The position numbers were made by a program, and so were the translations under genes. A model generated the notes under the pieces. That model was not told the DNA's origin. It saw only the letters and a list, made by a program, of their open reading frames with translations, and did not search any database. From Mycobacterium paraffinicum (lineage in GTDB: Bacteria; Actinomycetota; Actinomycetes; Mycobacteriales; Mycobacteriaceae): 64,000 nucleotides of DNA. Of this stretch, positions 27,964 to 37,396 are shown piece by piece. Where the stretch lies: the NCBI RefSeq assembly GCF_001907675.1, contig NZ_MPNT01000003.1, forward strand, positions 62,001 through 126,000, written 5' to 3'. Numbering within the stretch: position 1 is the first letter of the stretch; every line of letters starts with the position of its first letter.

Positions 27964-29070
27964 GTGCTTTTCGGCATGACCAGAACCGCTTTCCTGCCCG
28001 CGGTAGCCGCGCTGGCGGCGGCGGTCGCCGTCACGTGCGGCGGCTGCGGATCCGGCAAGCCCGCCACCTTGGCGACGACCCCCGCCCTGGTCACCCCCAC
28101 CACGCAGATCGCGGGCGCCGGGGTGCTCGGCAACGACCGCCGACCCGACGACTCGTGCGCGCGGGATGCCGCGGCGGCCGATCCCGGGCCGAAGACGCGG
28201 CAGGCCCACAACGCGGCCGGCGTCACACCGGACGTCGTGCAAGTTCCGGCGGAGCCACAGCGCATCGTGGTCCTCTCCGGCGACCAGCTCGACGCGCTGT
28301 GCGCGCTCGGACTGCAGTCGCGGGTGGTCGCCGCCGCCCTGCCGGACGGATCCTCGAGCCAGCCCGCCTACCTGGGCAACGCCGTGCACGGGATGCCCGG
28401 CGTCGGCACCCGCGGCAACCCGGACCTCGGCGCGATCGCGGCGAAACACCCCGACCTGATCCTGGGATCGCAGGGGTTGACGCCCACGCTGTATCCGCAG
28501 CTCGCCGCGATCGCGCCGACGGTGTTCACCGCGGCGCCCGGTGCGGCGTGGGAGGACAACCTGCGCGGCGTGGGCGCCGCGACGGCGCGCGGCGGCGCCG
28601 CAGACGCGCTGCTCAACGGCTTTTCGCAGCGGGCGAGCGATATCGGCGCGCGGCATGACGCCTCGCATTTCCAGGCGTCAATCGTGCAGCTGACCACCGA
28701 CACGATCCGCGTGTACGGCACCAACAACTTCCCGGCCAGCGTGCTCGGCGCGGTCGGGGTGGACAGGCCGGCCGCCCAGCGATTCACCGACAAGCCCTAC
28801 ATCGAGATCGGCGCCACCGACGACGACCTGGCCAAGAATCCAGACCTGTCCGCCGCCGACGCCGACGTCGTCTACCTGTCGTGTGCGTCACCGGCGGCCG
28901 CCCAGCGCGCCGCCACCGTGCTCGACAGCAACCCGTGGCGCAAGCTTTCCGCCAACCACGACAACCGCGTCTACGTCGTCAACGATGAGATCTGGCAGAC
29001 CGGCGAGGGCCTGGTCGCCGCCCGAGGCATCGTCGACGACCTGCGGCTGGTAAACGCGCCGATCAACTAG
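27964..29070 (+). CDS. fecB: Iron-siderophore/dicitrate-binding lipoprotein
   Basis: Periplasmic-binding-protein-type lipoprotein of 368 aa, syntenic with FecB (Rv3044). A signal sequence ends at the lipobox VTCGGC. The binding fold begins PQRIVVLSGDQLDALCALGL and contains GTRGNPDLGAIAAKHPDLILGSQ, the hallmark of cluster B siderophore-binding proteins. The GTG at 27964 is supported by TAGCGT seven bases upstream as a -10 element for a leaderless transcript. A Met four codons later is possible. Its role is iron capture at the envelope. Confidence 0.9.
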   Translation: MLFGMTRTAFLPAVAALAAAVAVTCGGCGSGKPATLATTPALVTPTTQIAGAGVLGNDRRPDDSCARDAAAADPGPKTRQAHNAAGVTPDVVQVPAEPQRIVVLSGDQLDALCALGLQSRVVAAALPDGSSSQPAYLGNAVHGMPGVGTRGNPDLGAIAAKHPDLILGSQGLTPTLYPQLAAIAPTVFTAAPGAAWEDNLRGVGAATARGGAADALLNGFSQRASDIGARHDASHFQASIVQLTTDTIRVYGTNNFPASVLGAVGVDRPAAQRFTDKPYIEIGATDDDLAKNPDLSAADADVVYLSCASPAAAQRAATVLDSNPWRKLSANHDNRVYVVNDEIWQTGEGLVAARGIVDDLRLVNAPIN

Positions 29071-29149
29071 CGCCCCTCCGCCAGGTAGCCCCAAAACATT
29101 ACCTTAGCTAAACTTCTTCAGGACGCATCGAACTCGAAAAGGGATATCC

Positions 29150-30190
29150 ATGAGCACTGTGTCGGCCTATGCCGCCCCGTCGGCAACCGAACCGTTGACC
29201 AAGACCACCATCACCCGCCGCGACCCGGGCCCGCACGACGTGGCGATCGACATCAAATTCGCCGGCATCTGCCACTCGGACATCCACACCGTCAAGGGCG
29301 AGTGGGGCGAGCCGCATTACCCGCTGGTCGTGGGCCACGAGATCGCCGGCGTGGTGACCGCCGTCGGCCCCGAGGTCACCAAGCACAAGGTGGGTGACCG
29401 CGTCGGCGTGGGCTGCATGGTGAACTCGTGCCGCGAATGCCGCAGCTGCCGGGCCGGGCTCGAGCAGTACTGCGAACGGGGCATGGTCGGCACCTACAAC
29501 GCCATCGACCGGGACGGCACCGTGACGCAGGGCGGCTACAGCCAAGCGGTCGTCGTCGACGAGAACTACGTCGTGCGCATCCCCGACTCCCTGCCGCTGG
29601 ACAAGGCGGCGCCGCTGCTGTGCGCCGGCATCACGCTGTTCTCCCCGCTACGGCACTGGAAGGCCGGCGAGGGCACCCGCCTGGCGATCATCGGCCTGGG
29701 CGGGCTGGGACACATGGGCGTCAAACTGGGTGCCGCGATGGGCGCCCACGTGACCGTGCTGTCGCAGTCGCTGAAGAAGATGGAGGACGGGCTGCGGCTG
29801 GGGGCCAGCGAGTACTACGCCACCGCCGATCCCGAAACATTCCGCAAATTGCGCGGCAGCTTCGACCTGATCCTCAACACCGTCTCGGCCAACCTCAACC
29901 TGGCCGACTATCTGAAGCTGCTCCGCGTCGACGGCACCCTCGTCGAACTCGGCATCCCGGAGCACCCCATGGAGGTGCCGGCGTTCGCGCTCGCCTTGGC
30001 GCGCCGCAGCCTTTCCGGGTCGAACATCGGCGGGATCGCAGAAACCCAGGAAATGCTGGACTTCTGCGCCGAACACGACGTGACGCCCGAAATCGAGCTG
30101 GTCGAGCCGGATTACATCAATGAGGCGTACGAGCGAGTGCTGGCGAGCGACGTTCGCTACCGCTTCGTCATCGACATCTCGAAGCTATGA
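29150..30190 (+). CDS. adhC: NADP-dependent zinc alcohol dehydrogenase
   Basis: Medium-chain zinc alcohol dehydrogenase of 346 aa, syntenic with adhC (Rv3045). Catalytic zinc ligands appear as [15 protein letters not shown] and GHEIAGVV. The structural zinc cysteines lie in [15 protein letters not shown], and the cofactor loop is [13 protein letters not shown]. The sequence resembles cinnamyl-alcohol-dehydrogenase/YahK-type aldehyde reductases. It starts 79 bp after fecB with AAAGGGA upstream. The 3' end overlaps the convergent DUF3349 gene by 6 bp. Confidence 0.93.
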   Translation: MSTVSAYAAPSATEPLTKTTITRRDPGPHDVAIDIKFAGICHSDIHTVKGEWGEPHYPLVVGHEIAGVVTAVGPEVTKHKVGDRVGVGCMVNSCRECRSCRAGLEQYCERGMVGTYNAIDRDGTVTQGGYSQAVVVDENYVVRIPDSLPLDKAAPLLCAGITLFSPLRHWKAGEGTRLAIIGLGGLGHMGVKLGAAMGAHVTVLSQSLKKMEDGLRLGASEYYATADPETFRKLRGSFDLILNTVSANLNLADYLKLLRVDGTLVELGIPEHPMEVPAFALALARRSLSGSNIGGIAETQEMLDFCAEHDVTPEIELVEPDYINEAYERVLASDVRYRFVIDISKL

Positions 30191-30622
30191 CGCGACCTCT
30201 GACGGCGCGTCGGGGGCGCAGTCACGGGCGATGACCTCGGCCGCCTCCGCGTGCTCGTCGTCGGGAACGACCTCGCTGACGTCGATGCCGGCCAGCGGCC
30301 ATCCGGCCGCGGCCAGCGTGGCGGCCACCCGGATGACGTTCTCCTTGCCGGCGTCGAATTGCGTCATGTCGGAGATGAATTCGGCGATCTCGTCGCGATC
30401 GATCGGATGATCGATCGTCTCCGGTGACCCTTCCTTGGCGCTGATGTGGCGCACCACCTCGCGGATCTGGTCTTCCGTCAGCGGTGTGCTGCGGAGCAGG
30501 GCCATCAACGGCACGCGGTCCGGGCCGGGAACTCCGTTCGGGTAGCCGACCTGCAGCCACCGAATCACTGAACGGCAGAAGTGGCGGCGGTGATCCTTCT
30601 CGGGGGAGGCGGGTTTCGTCAC
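30185..30622 (-). CDS. DUF3349 protein (Rv3046c-like)
   Basis: Small soluble protein of up to 145 aa. The conserved region [27 protein letters not shown], followed by helix-rich sequence ending in a Val/Asp-rich tail, is typical of the mycobacterial DUF3349 family. The first 15 residues ([15 protein letters not shown]) may be longer than the true N-terminus. It is convergent with adhC. No function is established for the family. Confidence 0.82.
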   Translation of the reverse strand: MTKPASPEKDHRRHFCRSVIRWLQVGYPNGVPGPDRVPLMALLRSTPLTEDQIREVVRHISAKEGSPETIDHPIDRDEIAEFISDMTQFDAGKENVIRVAATLAAAGWPLAGIDVSEVVPDDEHAEAAEVIARDCAPDAPSEVAS

Positions 30623-30779
30623 CAGAACAGTGTCGGGGCATGGGCCGCACCGGCGCTACCGGCCCGTCGCTCCATCCGCACAATTCATACGCCGTTCACT
30701 GCCCGAACATGTCCGCCCCGGGCGCGGCGCTTGCCGTTAAAGACCAGGTTTTGTCGTCGCCCCTCCCTACGATCGAGGC

Positions 30780-31355
30780 GTGCTCACCGCACTCGTCGTC
30801 CTCCCCCTCGCCTGCGGGCTGGTCGTCGGCGTCGTCGAGCACAGTCCCGGGCTAGGGTTCCTGGCGTTCTACCTGGTGGTGCTGCTCGAGGTGCTCGTCG
30901 GCTGGTCGACCAAGCGCCGATGGCCGCGCGGCGGGCGCGCCGACGCGAGCATGCGGGCGATCGACGCGATGGACGGGGTCGAGTTCGAGGGCTATGTGGC
31001 CACCCGCCTGCGCCGGGCGGGCTGGCGGGTGACGTTCACCCCGCCGGTCGGGGATTACGGCGTCGACCTGATCGCCGAACTCGACGGCCACTGGGTGGCG
31101 GTCCAGTGCAAGCGCTACGGCAAGACGGTGGGTGTCGCGGCCGTTCAGCAGGTGGTCTCCGGCGCCCGCCACCACGGGTGCGCTCGCAGCATCGTGGTGA
31201 GCAATCAGGAATTCACCAGGGCCGCAAAGCAATTGGCGCACACGCACGGCTGCCAGCTGATCGGCCGCAAGGTATTGCGGGCCTGGGTGCCGCCACCGCC
31301 CGGGAGCGCGAAGAGCCCCGCGGGAAGAAAATCGGCACAGCCGGTGTCTGAATAG
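30780..31355 (+). CDS. Membrane-anchored Mrr-like restriction endonuclease
   Basis: Protein of 191 aa. Two N-terminal hydrophobic helices (LTALVVLPLACGLVVGVV, FLAFYLVVLLEVLVG) are followed by a PD-(D/E)xK nuclease domain of the Mrr N-terminal type. MDGVEFEGYVATRLRRAGW leads to GDYGVDLIAELDGHWVAVQCKRYG, with the catalytic D-x(n)-QxK arrangement intact, and then a basic tail. No methylase or motor subunit is adjacent. GTG 30780 has TACGAT six bases upstream, consistent with a leaderless transcript. A defence or DNA-housekeeping role is inferred. Confidence 0.8.
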   Translation: MLTALVVLPLACGLVVGVVEHSPGLGFLAFYLVVLLEVLVGWSTKRRWPRGGRADASMRAIDAMDGVEFEGYVATRLRRAGWRVTFTPPVGDYGVDLIAELDGHWVAVQCKRYGKTVGVAAVQQVVSGARHHGCARSIVVSNQEFTRAAKQLAHTHGCQLIGRKVLRAWVPPPPGSAKSPAGRKSAQPVSE

Positions 31356-31358
31356 GAG

Positions 31359-31407
31359 ATCGGGCCGGCCCCAGTCCCTCCCCCCCGACGTGCGCGGCCG
31401 GCCCGAT
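31359..31407. terminator. Bidirectional terminator, 12-bp stem
   Basis: Perfect inverted repeat with arms ATCGGGCCGGCC (31359-31370) and GGCCGGCCCGAT (31396-31407) around a 25-nt loop, between two convergent genes. A CAAAAAG / CTTTT stretch follows on the plus-strand side. Confidence 0.75.
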
Positions 31408-31421
31408 TCTCAAAAAGACTT

Positions 31422-32408
<987 letters not shown>

Positions 32409-32445
32409 TCACACGCCGTTTTGCCTGAGGGACGTCAGGCTCCAA

Positions 32446-32493
32446 ACACTACCCCTGGGGTACGACAACGGGGCGGAACACAAGAAGTTGTGT
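32446..32493. promoter_or_regulatory. Pair of NrdR-like boxes upstream of nrdF2
   Basis: Box 1 at 32446-32461 (ACACTACCCCTGGGGT) and box 2 at 32478-32493 (ACACAAGAAGTTGTGT, part of a perfect 7-bp-arm dyad AACACAA/TTGTGTT). Their centres are 32 bp apart. NrdR repressor sites come as pairs of ACAC-core boxes about three helical turns apart, which this fits. Box 1 resembles the site before nrdH. Confidence 0.65.
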
Positions 32494-32594
32494 TTTGCGT
32501 GTCGTGCCCGGGGGCCGCGTTCGATGTCACTTTCTCAAGTATTGCGCGGTCGACGCGTCATGCGAGGAGGAGCTATCCAAGGCCCTGCTTTGGA

Positions 32595-32610
32595 TGTACC
32601 ATTTGGTACA
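32595..32610. promoter_or_regulatory. TetR operator over the SRPBCC start codon
   Basis: Perfect 16-bp palindrome TGTACCATTTGGTACA whose last base is the A of the ATG at 32610. TACCAT inside it (32597-32602) has the sequence and spacing of a -10 element for a leaderless mRNA. Binding would directly block the promoter. The TetR gene two positions downstream is the likely ligand-controlled repressor. Confidence 0.75.
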
Positions 32611-33056
32611 TGTTTACCGAAGACAGTGTCGAGATCGATGCACCGTCGCAGCTGGTGTGGGACGTCTTCAGCGACGTCGCGCGCTGGCCCGAATGGACCG
32701 CGTCGGTGACGTCGCTGGTCGGGCGGGACGGTCCCGCGCTTGCCACCGGCAAGCGGTTCGCGATCAAGCAACCCCGCATGCCCAAGCTCGTGTGGACGGT
32801 CACCGAGATCGACCCCGGCTCGTCGTGGACGTGGGAGGTGCGGTCCCCCGGCGCGTCGACAGTCGCGCGCCACTACGTCACCGGCCTGCCCGGCGGGCGC
32901 ACCCTGGTGCGCCAGGAACTCGATCAGCGCGGCTTCCTCGGCGCGCTGGTGGGTCGCCTCATGGTGTCGATGACCAAGCGCTACCTCGAGATGGAGGCCC
33001 AGGGCCTCAAGGCCCGGTCTGAGCAACTCAGCCGCGCCGATGGCGCGCACTCCTGA
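32610..33056 (+). CDS. SRPBCC (START-like) ligand-binding protein
   Basis: Protein of 148 aa of the polyketide cyclase/dehydrase SRPBCC superfamily. It starts with EDSVEIDAPSQLVWDVFSDVARWPEW and has the helix-grip-fold pattern SWTWEVRSPG and a long C-terminal helix. Such proteins bind hydrophobic ligands. The start ATG at 32610 abuts the operator palindrome. The 3' end overlaps the TetR gene by 17 bp, so the pair forms a two-gene autoregulated operon. The ligand is unknown. Confidence 0.85.
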   Translation: MFTEDSVEIDAPSQLVWDVFSDVARWPEWTASVTSLVGRDGPALATGKRFAIKQPRMPKLVWTVTEIDPGSSWTWEVRSPGASTVARHYVTGLPGGRTLVRQELDQRGFLGALVGRLMVSMTKRYLEMEAQGLKARSEQLSRADGAHS

Positions 33057-33585
33057 CGTTGCGCGGCGCCGGCAGCTGCTCGATGCGCTGATCCAGGAGT
33101 TCGCCACCGGCGGCATCGGCGACCGTTCGCTGCGCGAGGTGGCCGCTGCGGTCGGCACCAGCCATCGAATGTTGTTGCACCACTTCGGTTCCCGCGATGG
33201 CATGCTGCTGGCTGTCGTCGAGGAGGTGGAGCGCCACCAGATGGGGGTCCTGACCGACCTGCCCCGGACACCGGCCGAGGGCTTCGCCGCCATGTGGGCC
33301 GACGTCCGTCGGCCCGAGCTGCGCAACCTGGAACGACTCTTCTTCGAGTGCTACGCCCGCGCCGCCCAGGGCGAAAAGTCTTTTGCCCGTATGGTTCCCG
33401 GCGCTGTCGACGGCTGGCTGGCGGAGATAGGGGCGCTGGACGGCGATTCGGACCCGGCACTGGCCAGGCTGGGGCTGGCCGTCATCCGCGGCCTGCTGTT
33501 GGACCTCGTGGCCACCGACGACGACGCCGGGGTCGACGCCGCGGCAGAAGCCTTCGCGAGACTACTTCGCTTTGGGCAACACTGA
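33040..33585 (+). CDS. TetR-family regulator of the SRPBCC operon
   Basis: TetR regulator of 181 aa. The N-terminal HTH is DRSLREVAAAVGTSHRMLLHHFGSRDGML (about residues 28-56), with an all-helical ligand domain after it. It overlaps the SRPBCC gene and probably binds the palindrome at 32595, giving autorepression. The 3' end overlaps a second, convergent tetR gene by 24 bp. Confidence 0.88.
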   Translation: MARTPDVARRRQLLDALIQEFATGGIGDRSLREVAAAVGTSHRMLLHHFGSRDGMLLAVVEEVERHQMGVLTDLPRTPAEGFAAMWADVRRPELRNLERLFFECYARAAQGEKSFARMVPGAVDGWLAEIGALDGDSDPALARLGLAVIRGLLLDLVATDDDAGVDAAAEAFARLLRFGQH

Positions 33586-34134
33586 GATCAGGGTGTCGAC
33601 GAGCTCCTCTGCGTTGGTGTGCCACTTGTCCAGATCCAGGTGGCCGCTCAAGTCCAAACCCGTGATGCCGTGGGCGCTGGTCAGTAGCAACGCCCCATAG
33701 CGTCGCGCCCGTTGCGGACCGGTGATGCGACCCACGATGTCGAGGAACAGATCCTGCGCGCGTTGGGCCGCCTGCATCGCGTCGGTGGGGTCCCCCGGCG
33801 GCGGGGTGAACATCAGCCGGTACAGGTGGGGCCGGGCGCGGCCGAGCGCGATCAGCGAAAGCAGTCCGGAGCGCAACGACTCCTCGGGCGGATCGTCGCT
33901 GGCAACCAAAGCCTCGAGCAGCTCACCCAATTCGCTCAGCGCGTTGGTGGCCACGACGGCGAGCAGCGATTCCTTGTCGGCGAAGTGGCGATACGCCGCC
34001 GAGCGCGAAACGCCGGCCCGGGCCCCCACCTCCCGCAGCGTGACCGCCTCGACGCCGCCGAGGTCCAGCAGGGCGCCGGCGGCCTCGAGCAGCGAACGGC
34101 GCGTGGCCGCGGCACTTTCCGCGCGTGTCGTCAC
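33562..34134 (-). CDS. TetR-family regulator, divergent from an SDR
   Basis: TetR regulator of about 190 aa with HTH AVTLREVGARAGVSRSAAYRHFADKESLL and a TetR_C-type helical domain (RPHLYRLMFTPP). The open frame begins at a TTG (34173) inside an operator palindrome. I prefer the GTG at 34134 (VTTRAESAAATRR), which leaves both palindromes in the intergenic region. It divergently faces the SDR gene and is likely to repress it and itself. Confidence 0.85.
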   Translation of the reverse strand: MTTRAESAAATRRSLLEAAGALLDLGGVEAVTLREVGARAGVSRSAAYRHFADKESLLAVVATNALSELGELLEALVASDDPPEESLRSGLLSLIALGRARPHLYRLMFTPPPGDPTDAMQAAQRAQDLFLDIVGRITGPQRARRYGALLLTSAHGITGLDLSGHLDLDKWHTNAEELVDTLISVLPKAK

Positions 34135-34155
34135 CTGCCGAGCATATGCCGGCCT

Positions 34156-34210
34156 TTGAGTTGACAATGTCAACTCAAAGGCTTAGCTTCAGTTGACAAC
34201 GTCAACTCAA
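34156..34210. promoter_or_regulatory. Two tandem TetR operators
   Basis: Two copies of a 23-bp palindrome, 34156-34178 and 34188-34210, start to start 32 bp. The first is perfect, with 11-bp arms TTGAGTTGACA and TGTCAACTCAA around one base. The second differs at two positions. Each contains TTGACA, so the SDR promoter -35 element is probably embedded in the second copy. Confidence 0.85.
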
Positions 34211-34235
34211 GCGCCGCACTCGGACGGAGACCGCC

Positions 34236-35156
34236 ATGAATTCCACGAACCGCATCGATCGCCGGGAGCTGGTCGTCGTCACCGGTGCTTCCACGGGCAT
34301 GGGTGCGGCGACCGCGAAGGAGTTGGCGCGCAGGGGCTTTCACGTCCTTGCCGGTGTACGCCGCGACGCCGACGCTGACGCGTTGCGCGCCGAGGGCGTC
34401 GAACCGGTGATCCTCGACATCACCGCCGAATCGGACATCGCCGCAATTGCCGATCGCGTCGCGAACGATCCACTGCGCCGGCCGCTGCGCGCGCTGGTCA
34501 ACAACGCCGGGATCGCGATCAACGCCCCGGTGGAAACGTTGCCGATGGCGCAGTGGCGCAAGCAGTTCGAGGTCAACCTGTTCGGACACATCGCGATGAC
34601 GCAGGCGCTGTTGCCGGCGTTGTTTGGCAGCAAGGGCACCGTCGTGAACATCAGTTCCGTCGGCGGCAAGGTCGTCTTGCCGACCTATGGCGCATACGCC
34701 GGTTCGAAGTTCGCGCTCGAGGCGGTCAGCGACGCCCTGCGCCGCGAGGTCGGCCATCTCGGGATCAAGGTCGTCGTCGTCGAGCCCGGCGCGGTCAGAA
34801 CCGAAATGGCCGAGCGGGGAATCGCCACCGCGGAGGCGCTGATGGCCGACATGAGCCCCGCCCAGCTCGCGCGCTACGACGCGCTCGCGGCAGCCGTCAC
34901 CGCCCAAGCCCGATCGTTCGGCGAGGATGGCGTGTCGGCCGAACACGCGGCCAAGGTGATCGTCAAGGCGGCGACCGCGTCCCGCCCCCGGACCCGCTAC
35001 ACCATCGGTCGCGACGCCGCGATCCTCACCCGAGTCAGCCGCGTCGTATCCGACCGGGTTCTGGATCGCATCGTGCGCCTGAGCCTTCGCTCATTCGCGA
35101 AAGGCTCGGAGTCAAGCGAACGGCACAGCGCGCCAACCGCGTCCGCGGACGCCTAG
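34236..35156 (+). CDS. Short-chain dehydrogenase/reductase
   Basis: Classical SDR of 306 aa with nucleotide motif TGASTGMGAATAKELARRG, the NNAG segment (ALVNNAGIAINAPVE) and catalytic Ser-Tyr-Lys visible as NISSVGGK and YGAYAGSKFALE. GGAG lies six bases before the ATG. It is preceded by the double TetR operator, so it is likely induced by the ligand of the divergent regulator. The substrate is unknown; the longer C-terminal region resembles retinol/hydroxysteroid-type SDRs. Confidence 0.9.
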   Translation: MNSTNRIDRRELVVVTGASTGMGAATAKELARRGFHVLAGVRRDADADALRAEGVEPVILDITAESDIAAIADRVANDPLRRPLRALVNNAGIAINAPVETLPMAQWRKQFEVNLFGHIAMTQALLPALFGSKGTVVNISSVGGKVVLPTYGAYAGSKFALEAVSDALRREVGHLGIKVVVVEPGAVRTEMAERGIATAEALMADMSPAQLARYDALAAAVTAQARSFGEDGVSAEHAAKVIVKAATASRPRTRYTIGRDAAILTRVSRVVSDRVLDRIVRLSLRSFAKGSESSERHSAPTASADA

Positions 35157-35175
35157 GCGGTCGGGGGTCGGAAGA

Positions 35176-35634
35176 TCAGCCGGAGGTGTGGACGATCAGG
35201 ACGTCGGTCTTCGCCCTGCGGGAGACCTCGGACGGCACTGATCCCAGCAGTCGCCCGGCGACGCTGCTGAGCCCGACGTTGCCGACGACCAGCAGGTCGG
35301 CCTCGATCTCCTCGGCGAGCTGCACCAGCGCGTTGATGGGAGGACCGACGATCGGCTTCTCCTCCACGTGCTTGGCCCCCGCTTGGTGCGCCCGCTCCCT
35401 GGCGTTCTGCAGGATCGCGAAGAAGGGGGCTTCGCCCACCGTCCGGTAGTCCTGACCGTGGTCGCTTCCCGGTGGGATGGCGTAGCGGCCCTTTTCCACG
35501 GAAACGGGGAGATGCGCGGTCGCGACGACTAATTTCGCGCCATGATGCGCAGCGATCGCTGCCGCTCGCTCCACCGCAAGCAGCGACGAGTCCGAGCCAT
35601 CGGTGCCGACCACGACGATCTGATAAGCGCACAT
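35176..35634 (-). CDS. Universal stress protein
   Basis: Single UspA domain of 152 aa with the ATP-binding pattern VVGNVGLSSVAGRLLGSVPSEVSRRA (G-x2-G-x9-G-S type) and N-terminal IVVVGTDGSDSS. Members of this family rise in hypoxia and stationary phase in mycobacteria. It converges on the SDR gene with a 19-bp gap. No DosR-type box was identified upstream by eye. Confidence 0.92.
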   Translation of the reverse strand: MCAYQIVVVGTDGSDSSLLAVERAAAIAAHHGAKLVVATAHLPVSVEKGRYAIPPGSDHGQDYRTVGEAPFFAILQNARERAHQAGAKHVEEKPIVGPPINALVQLAEEIEADLLVVGNVGLSSVAGRLLGSVPSEVSRRAKTDVLIVHTSG

Positions 35635-35752
35635 TGCTCACTGAGTGTAAGAGCTAGACGGCGGGCTGACGGCCCGAATGAAAGACAAATTGGTGAACCG
35701 CCCCGGCCAGCCCGGAGCCGGTCGCGCCACTACCGGGCGGTTCCCCCGGTAC

Positions 35753-37297
35753 TCAGTCCCGCGCTTTCGCCGCCAAGCGCTTGGCGCTTGAGCCGTTGCC
35801 GAAGAACTCGTACTCCTCGGGCTTGACCGAACGTGTCTCCCGCCAGTACTCCCAGGTGTAGCCGCCCCACAGCACGGTGTTCTTGCCGTGCTCGTCGAGA
35901 TACCAGCTGGCGCAGCCACCGCTGTTCCACACCGACGGCCCCAGCCTGCGCTGCAACCCGTCGTTGAAGGCGTCCTGCGCGGCGCGCGTGGGCGCCAGCG
36001 CCTGCACGCCCAGCTTGTCGCAGGTCTTGATCGCGCTGGCAACGTAGCGAATCTGGGACTCGATCATGAACACCACCGAGTTGTGGCCCAGGCCGGTGTT
36101 CGGCCCCAGCAGGAAGAACAGGTTGGGCATGTCGGCGACGGTGATGCCGCGGTGGGCGGCGATGCCCTCCCGGTTCCACCGGTCCACCAGATCCTCGCCG
36201 TTGTGGCCCTTGATCTGGACGTAGGTGTAGGAGTCGGTGACGTGGAAGCCGGTGCCGTACACGATCACGTCGACTTCGCGCTCCGTGCCGTCGGCGGTGA
36301 CGATCCCGGTGGGCGTGATCCGGGCGATGTGCTCGGTGATGAGTTCGGTCTTCGGGTCAGCGACCGCGCGATAGTACGTGGAGGAGTTCAGGATTCGCTT
36401 GCAGCCGATGCGATAGTGCGGGGTCAGCTTGCGGCGCAGTTCGCGGTCCTTGACCGACCGGCGGATGTTGTATTTGACGTAGGCCTCGATGAACTTCAGC
36501 GCGTTGGGACGCTTGGTCATGCCGATGGCCAGCGCCTCTTGTCCCCAATAGATCGCGAGACGCACCAAGGCCCGCAGGCCGGGGACGTTGGCCATGGCCC
36601 GGCGCACCGCCACCGGAATCTCGGGGTTGGAGCGCGGCACCACCCATGGCGGGGTGCGCTGGTAGAGCTGAAGTTCGGCCACCTGTCCGACGATTTCCGG
36701 CACGATCTGGATCGCGCTTGCGCCGGTCCCGATCATCGCCACCCGCTTGCCGGTCAGATCGACGCTGTGATCCCATTCCGCGGAATGGAAGGCGGGACCG
36801 CGGAATTCGTCGCGGCCCTCGATGTCGGGCAGCGACGGGATGTGCAGCGCGCCCGCGCCCGAGATCAGGAACTGCCCGACGAATTCGCGGCCGTCCTTGG
36901 TGAAGACGTGCCAGCGCTGTTCGTCGTCGTCCCAGTGCGCCCGGTCGACGTGCGAGTTGAACTCGATGTAGCGGCGCAGCCCGTATTTCTCGGTGACGCC
37001 CTTGAGGTAGTCCCAGATCTCGGGCTGGTAGGAGAACGGGTTGCGCCAGTCGGGCTTGGGCTCGAACGAGAAGGAGTAGAGGTGCGACGGGATGTCGCAG
37101 GCGCAGCCGGGGTAACTGTTGTCACGCCAGGTGCCGCCGACGTCGTCGAACTTTTCCAGGATGACGAAGTCCACGCCCTGCTGCTGCAGCCGGATCGCCA
37201 TGCCCAGGCCGGAGAACCCGGTCCCGATGATGATGGCGCGGGTGTGCACGGGCTGGTGTGCGGATGTCGGTTCGGCGTGTGTCACAACGTCGGTCAC
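35753..37297 (-). CDS. Flavin monooxygenase, Baeyer-Villiger type (Rv3049c-like)
   Basis: FAD/NADPH monooxygenase of 514 aa. The first Rossmann motif is GTGFSGLGMAIRLQQQG, and the Baeyer-Villiger fingerprint FRGPAFHSAEWDHSVD fits FxGxxxHxxxW. A second nucleotide site GKRVAMIGTGASAIQ follows it. It is syntenic with Rv3049c. Enzymes of this group convert ketones to esters and can activate thioamide drugs. The upstream TetR gene is on the same strand 99 bp away, with an ATACCC/GGGTAT dyad between. Confidence 0.92.
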   Translation of the reverse strand: MTDVVTHAEPTSAHQPVHTRAIIIGTGFSGLGMAIRLQQQGVDFVILEKFDDVGGTWRDNSYPGCACDIPSHLYSFSFEPKPDWRNPFSYQPEIWDYLKGVTEKYGLRRYIEFNSHVDRAHWDDDEQRWHVFTKDGREFVGQFLISGAGALHIPSLPDIEGRDEFRGPAFHSAEWDHSVDLTGKRVAMIGTGASAIQIVPEIVGQVAELQLYQRTPPWVVPRSNPEIPVAVRRAMANVPGLRALVRLAIYWGQEALAIGMTKRPNALKFIEAYVKYNIRRSVKDRELRRKLTPHYRIGCKRILNSSTYYRAVADPKTELITEHIARITPTGIVTADGTEREVDVIVYGTGFHVTDSYTYVQIKGHNGEDLVDRWNREGIAAHRGITVADMPNLFFLLGPNTGLGHNSVVFMIESQIRYVASAIKTCDKLGVQALAPTRAAQDAFNDGLQRRLGPSVWNSGGCASWYLDEHGKNTVLWGGYTWEYWRETRSVKPEEYEFFGNGSSAKRLAAKARD

Positions 37298-37321
37298 GGT
37301 GAATCGATCTTCCTGTTAGAA

Positions 37322-37341
37322 ATACCCGGTACCCAGGGTAT
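37322..37341. promoter_or_regulatory. Candidate TetR operator upstream of the monooxygenase
   Basis: Dyad with six-base arms ATACCC (37322-37327) and GGGTAT (37336-37341). A related ATACCCG half-site overlaps the start codon of the neighbouring tetR (38142-38148), which supports a shared regulator. The evidence is modest. Confidence 0.4.
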
Positions 37342-37396
37342 CGGTTGGCACGAGTGTCGACGACCGCCGCAACGATGTCAACGTGGCCGAAAGTCC

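Noticed and set aside
29090..29120. Possible IdeR iron box between fecB and adhC (ATTACCTTAGCTAA)
   Set aside because: Only a partial half matches the TTAGGTTAGGCTAACCTAA consensus, and the site lies downstream of fecB rather than before it.
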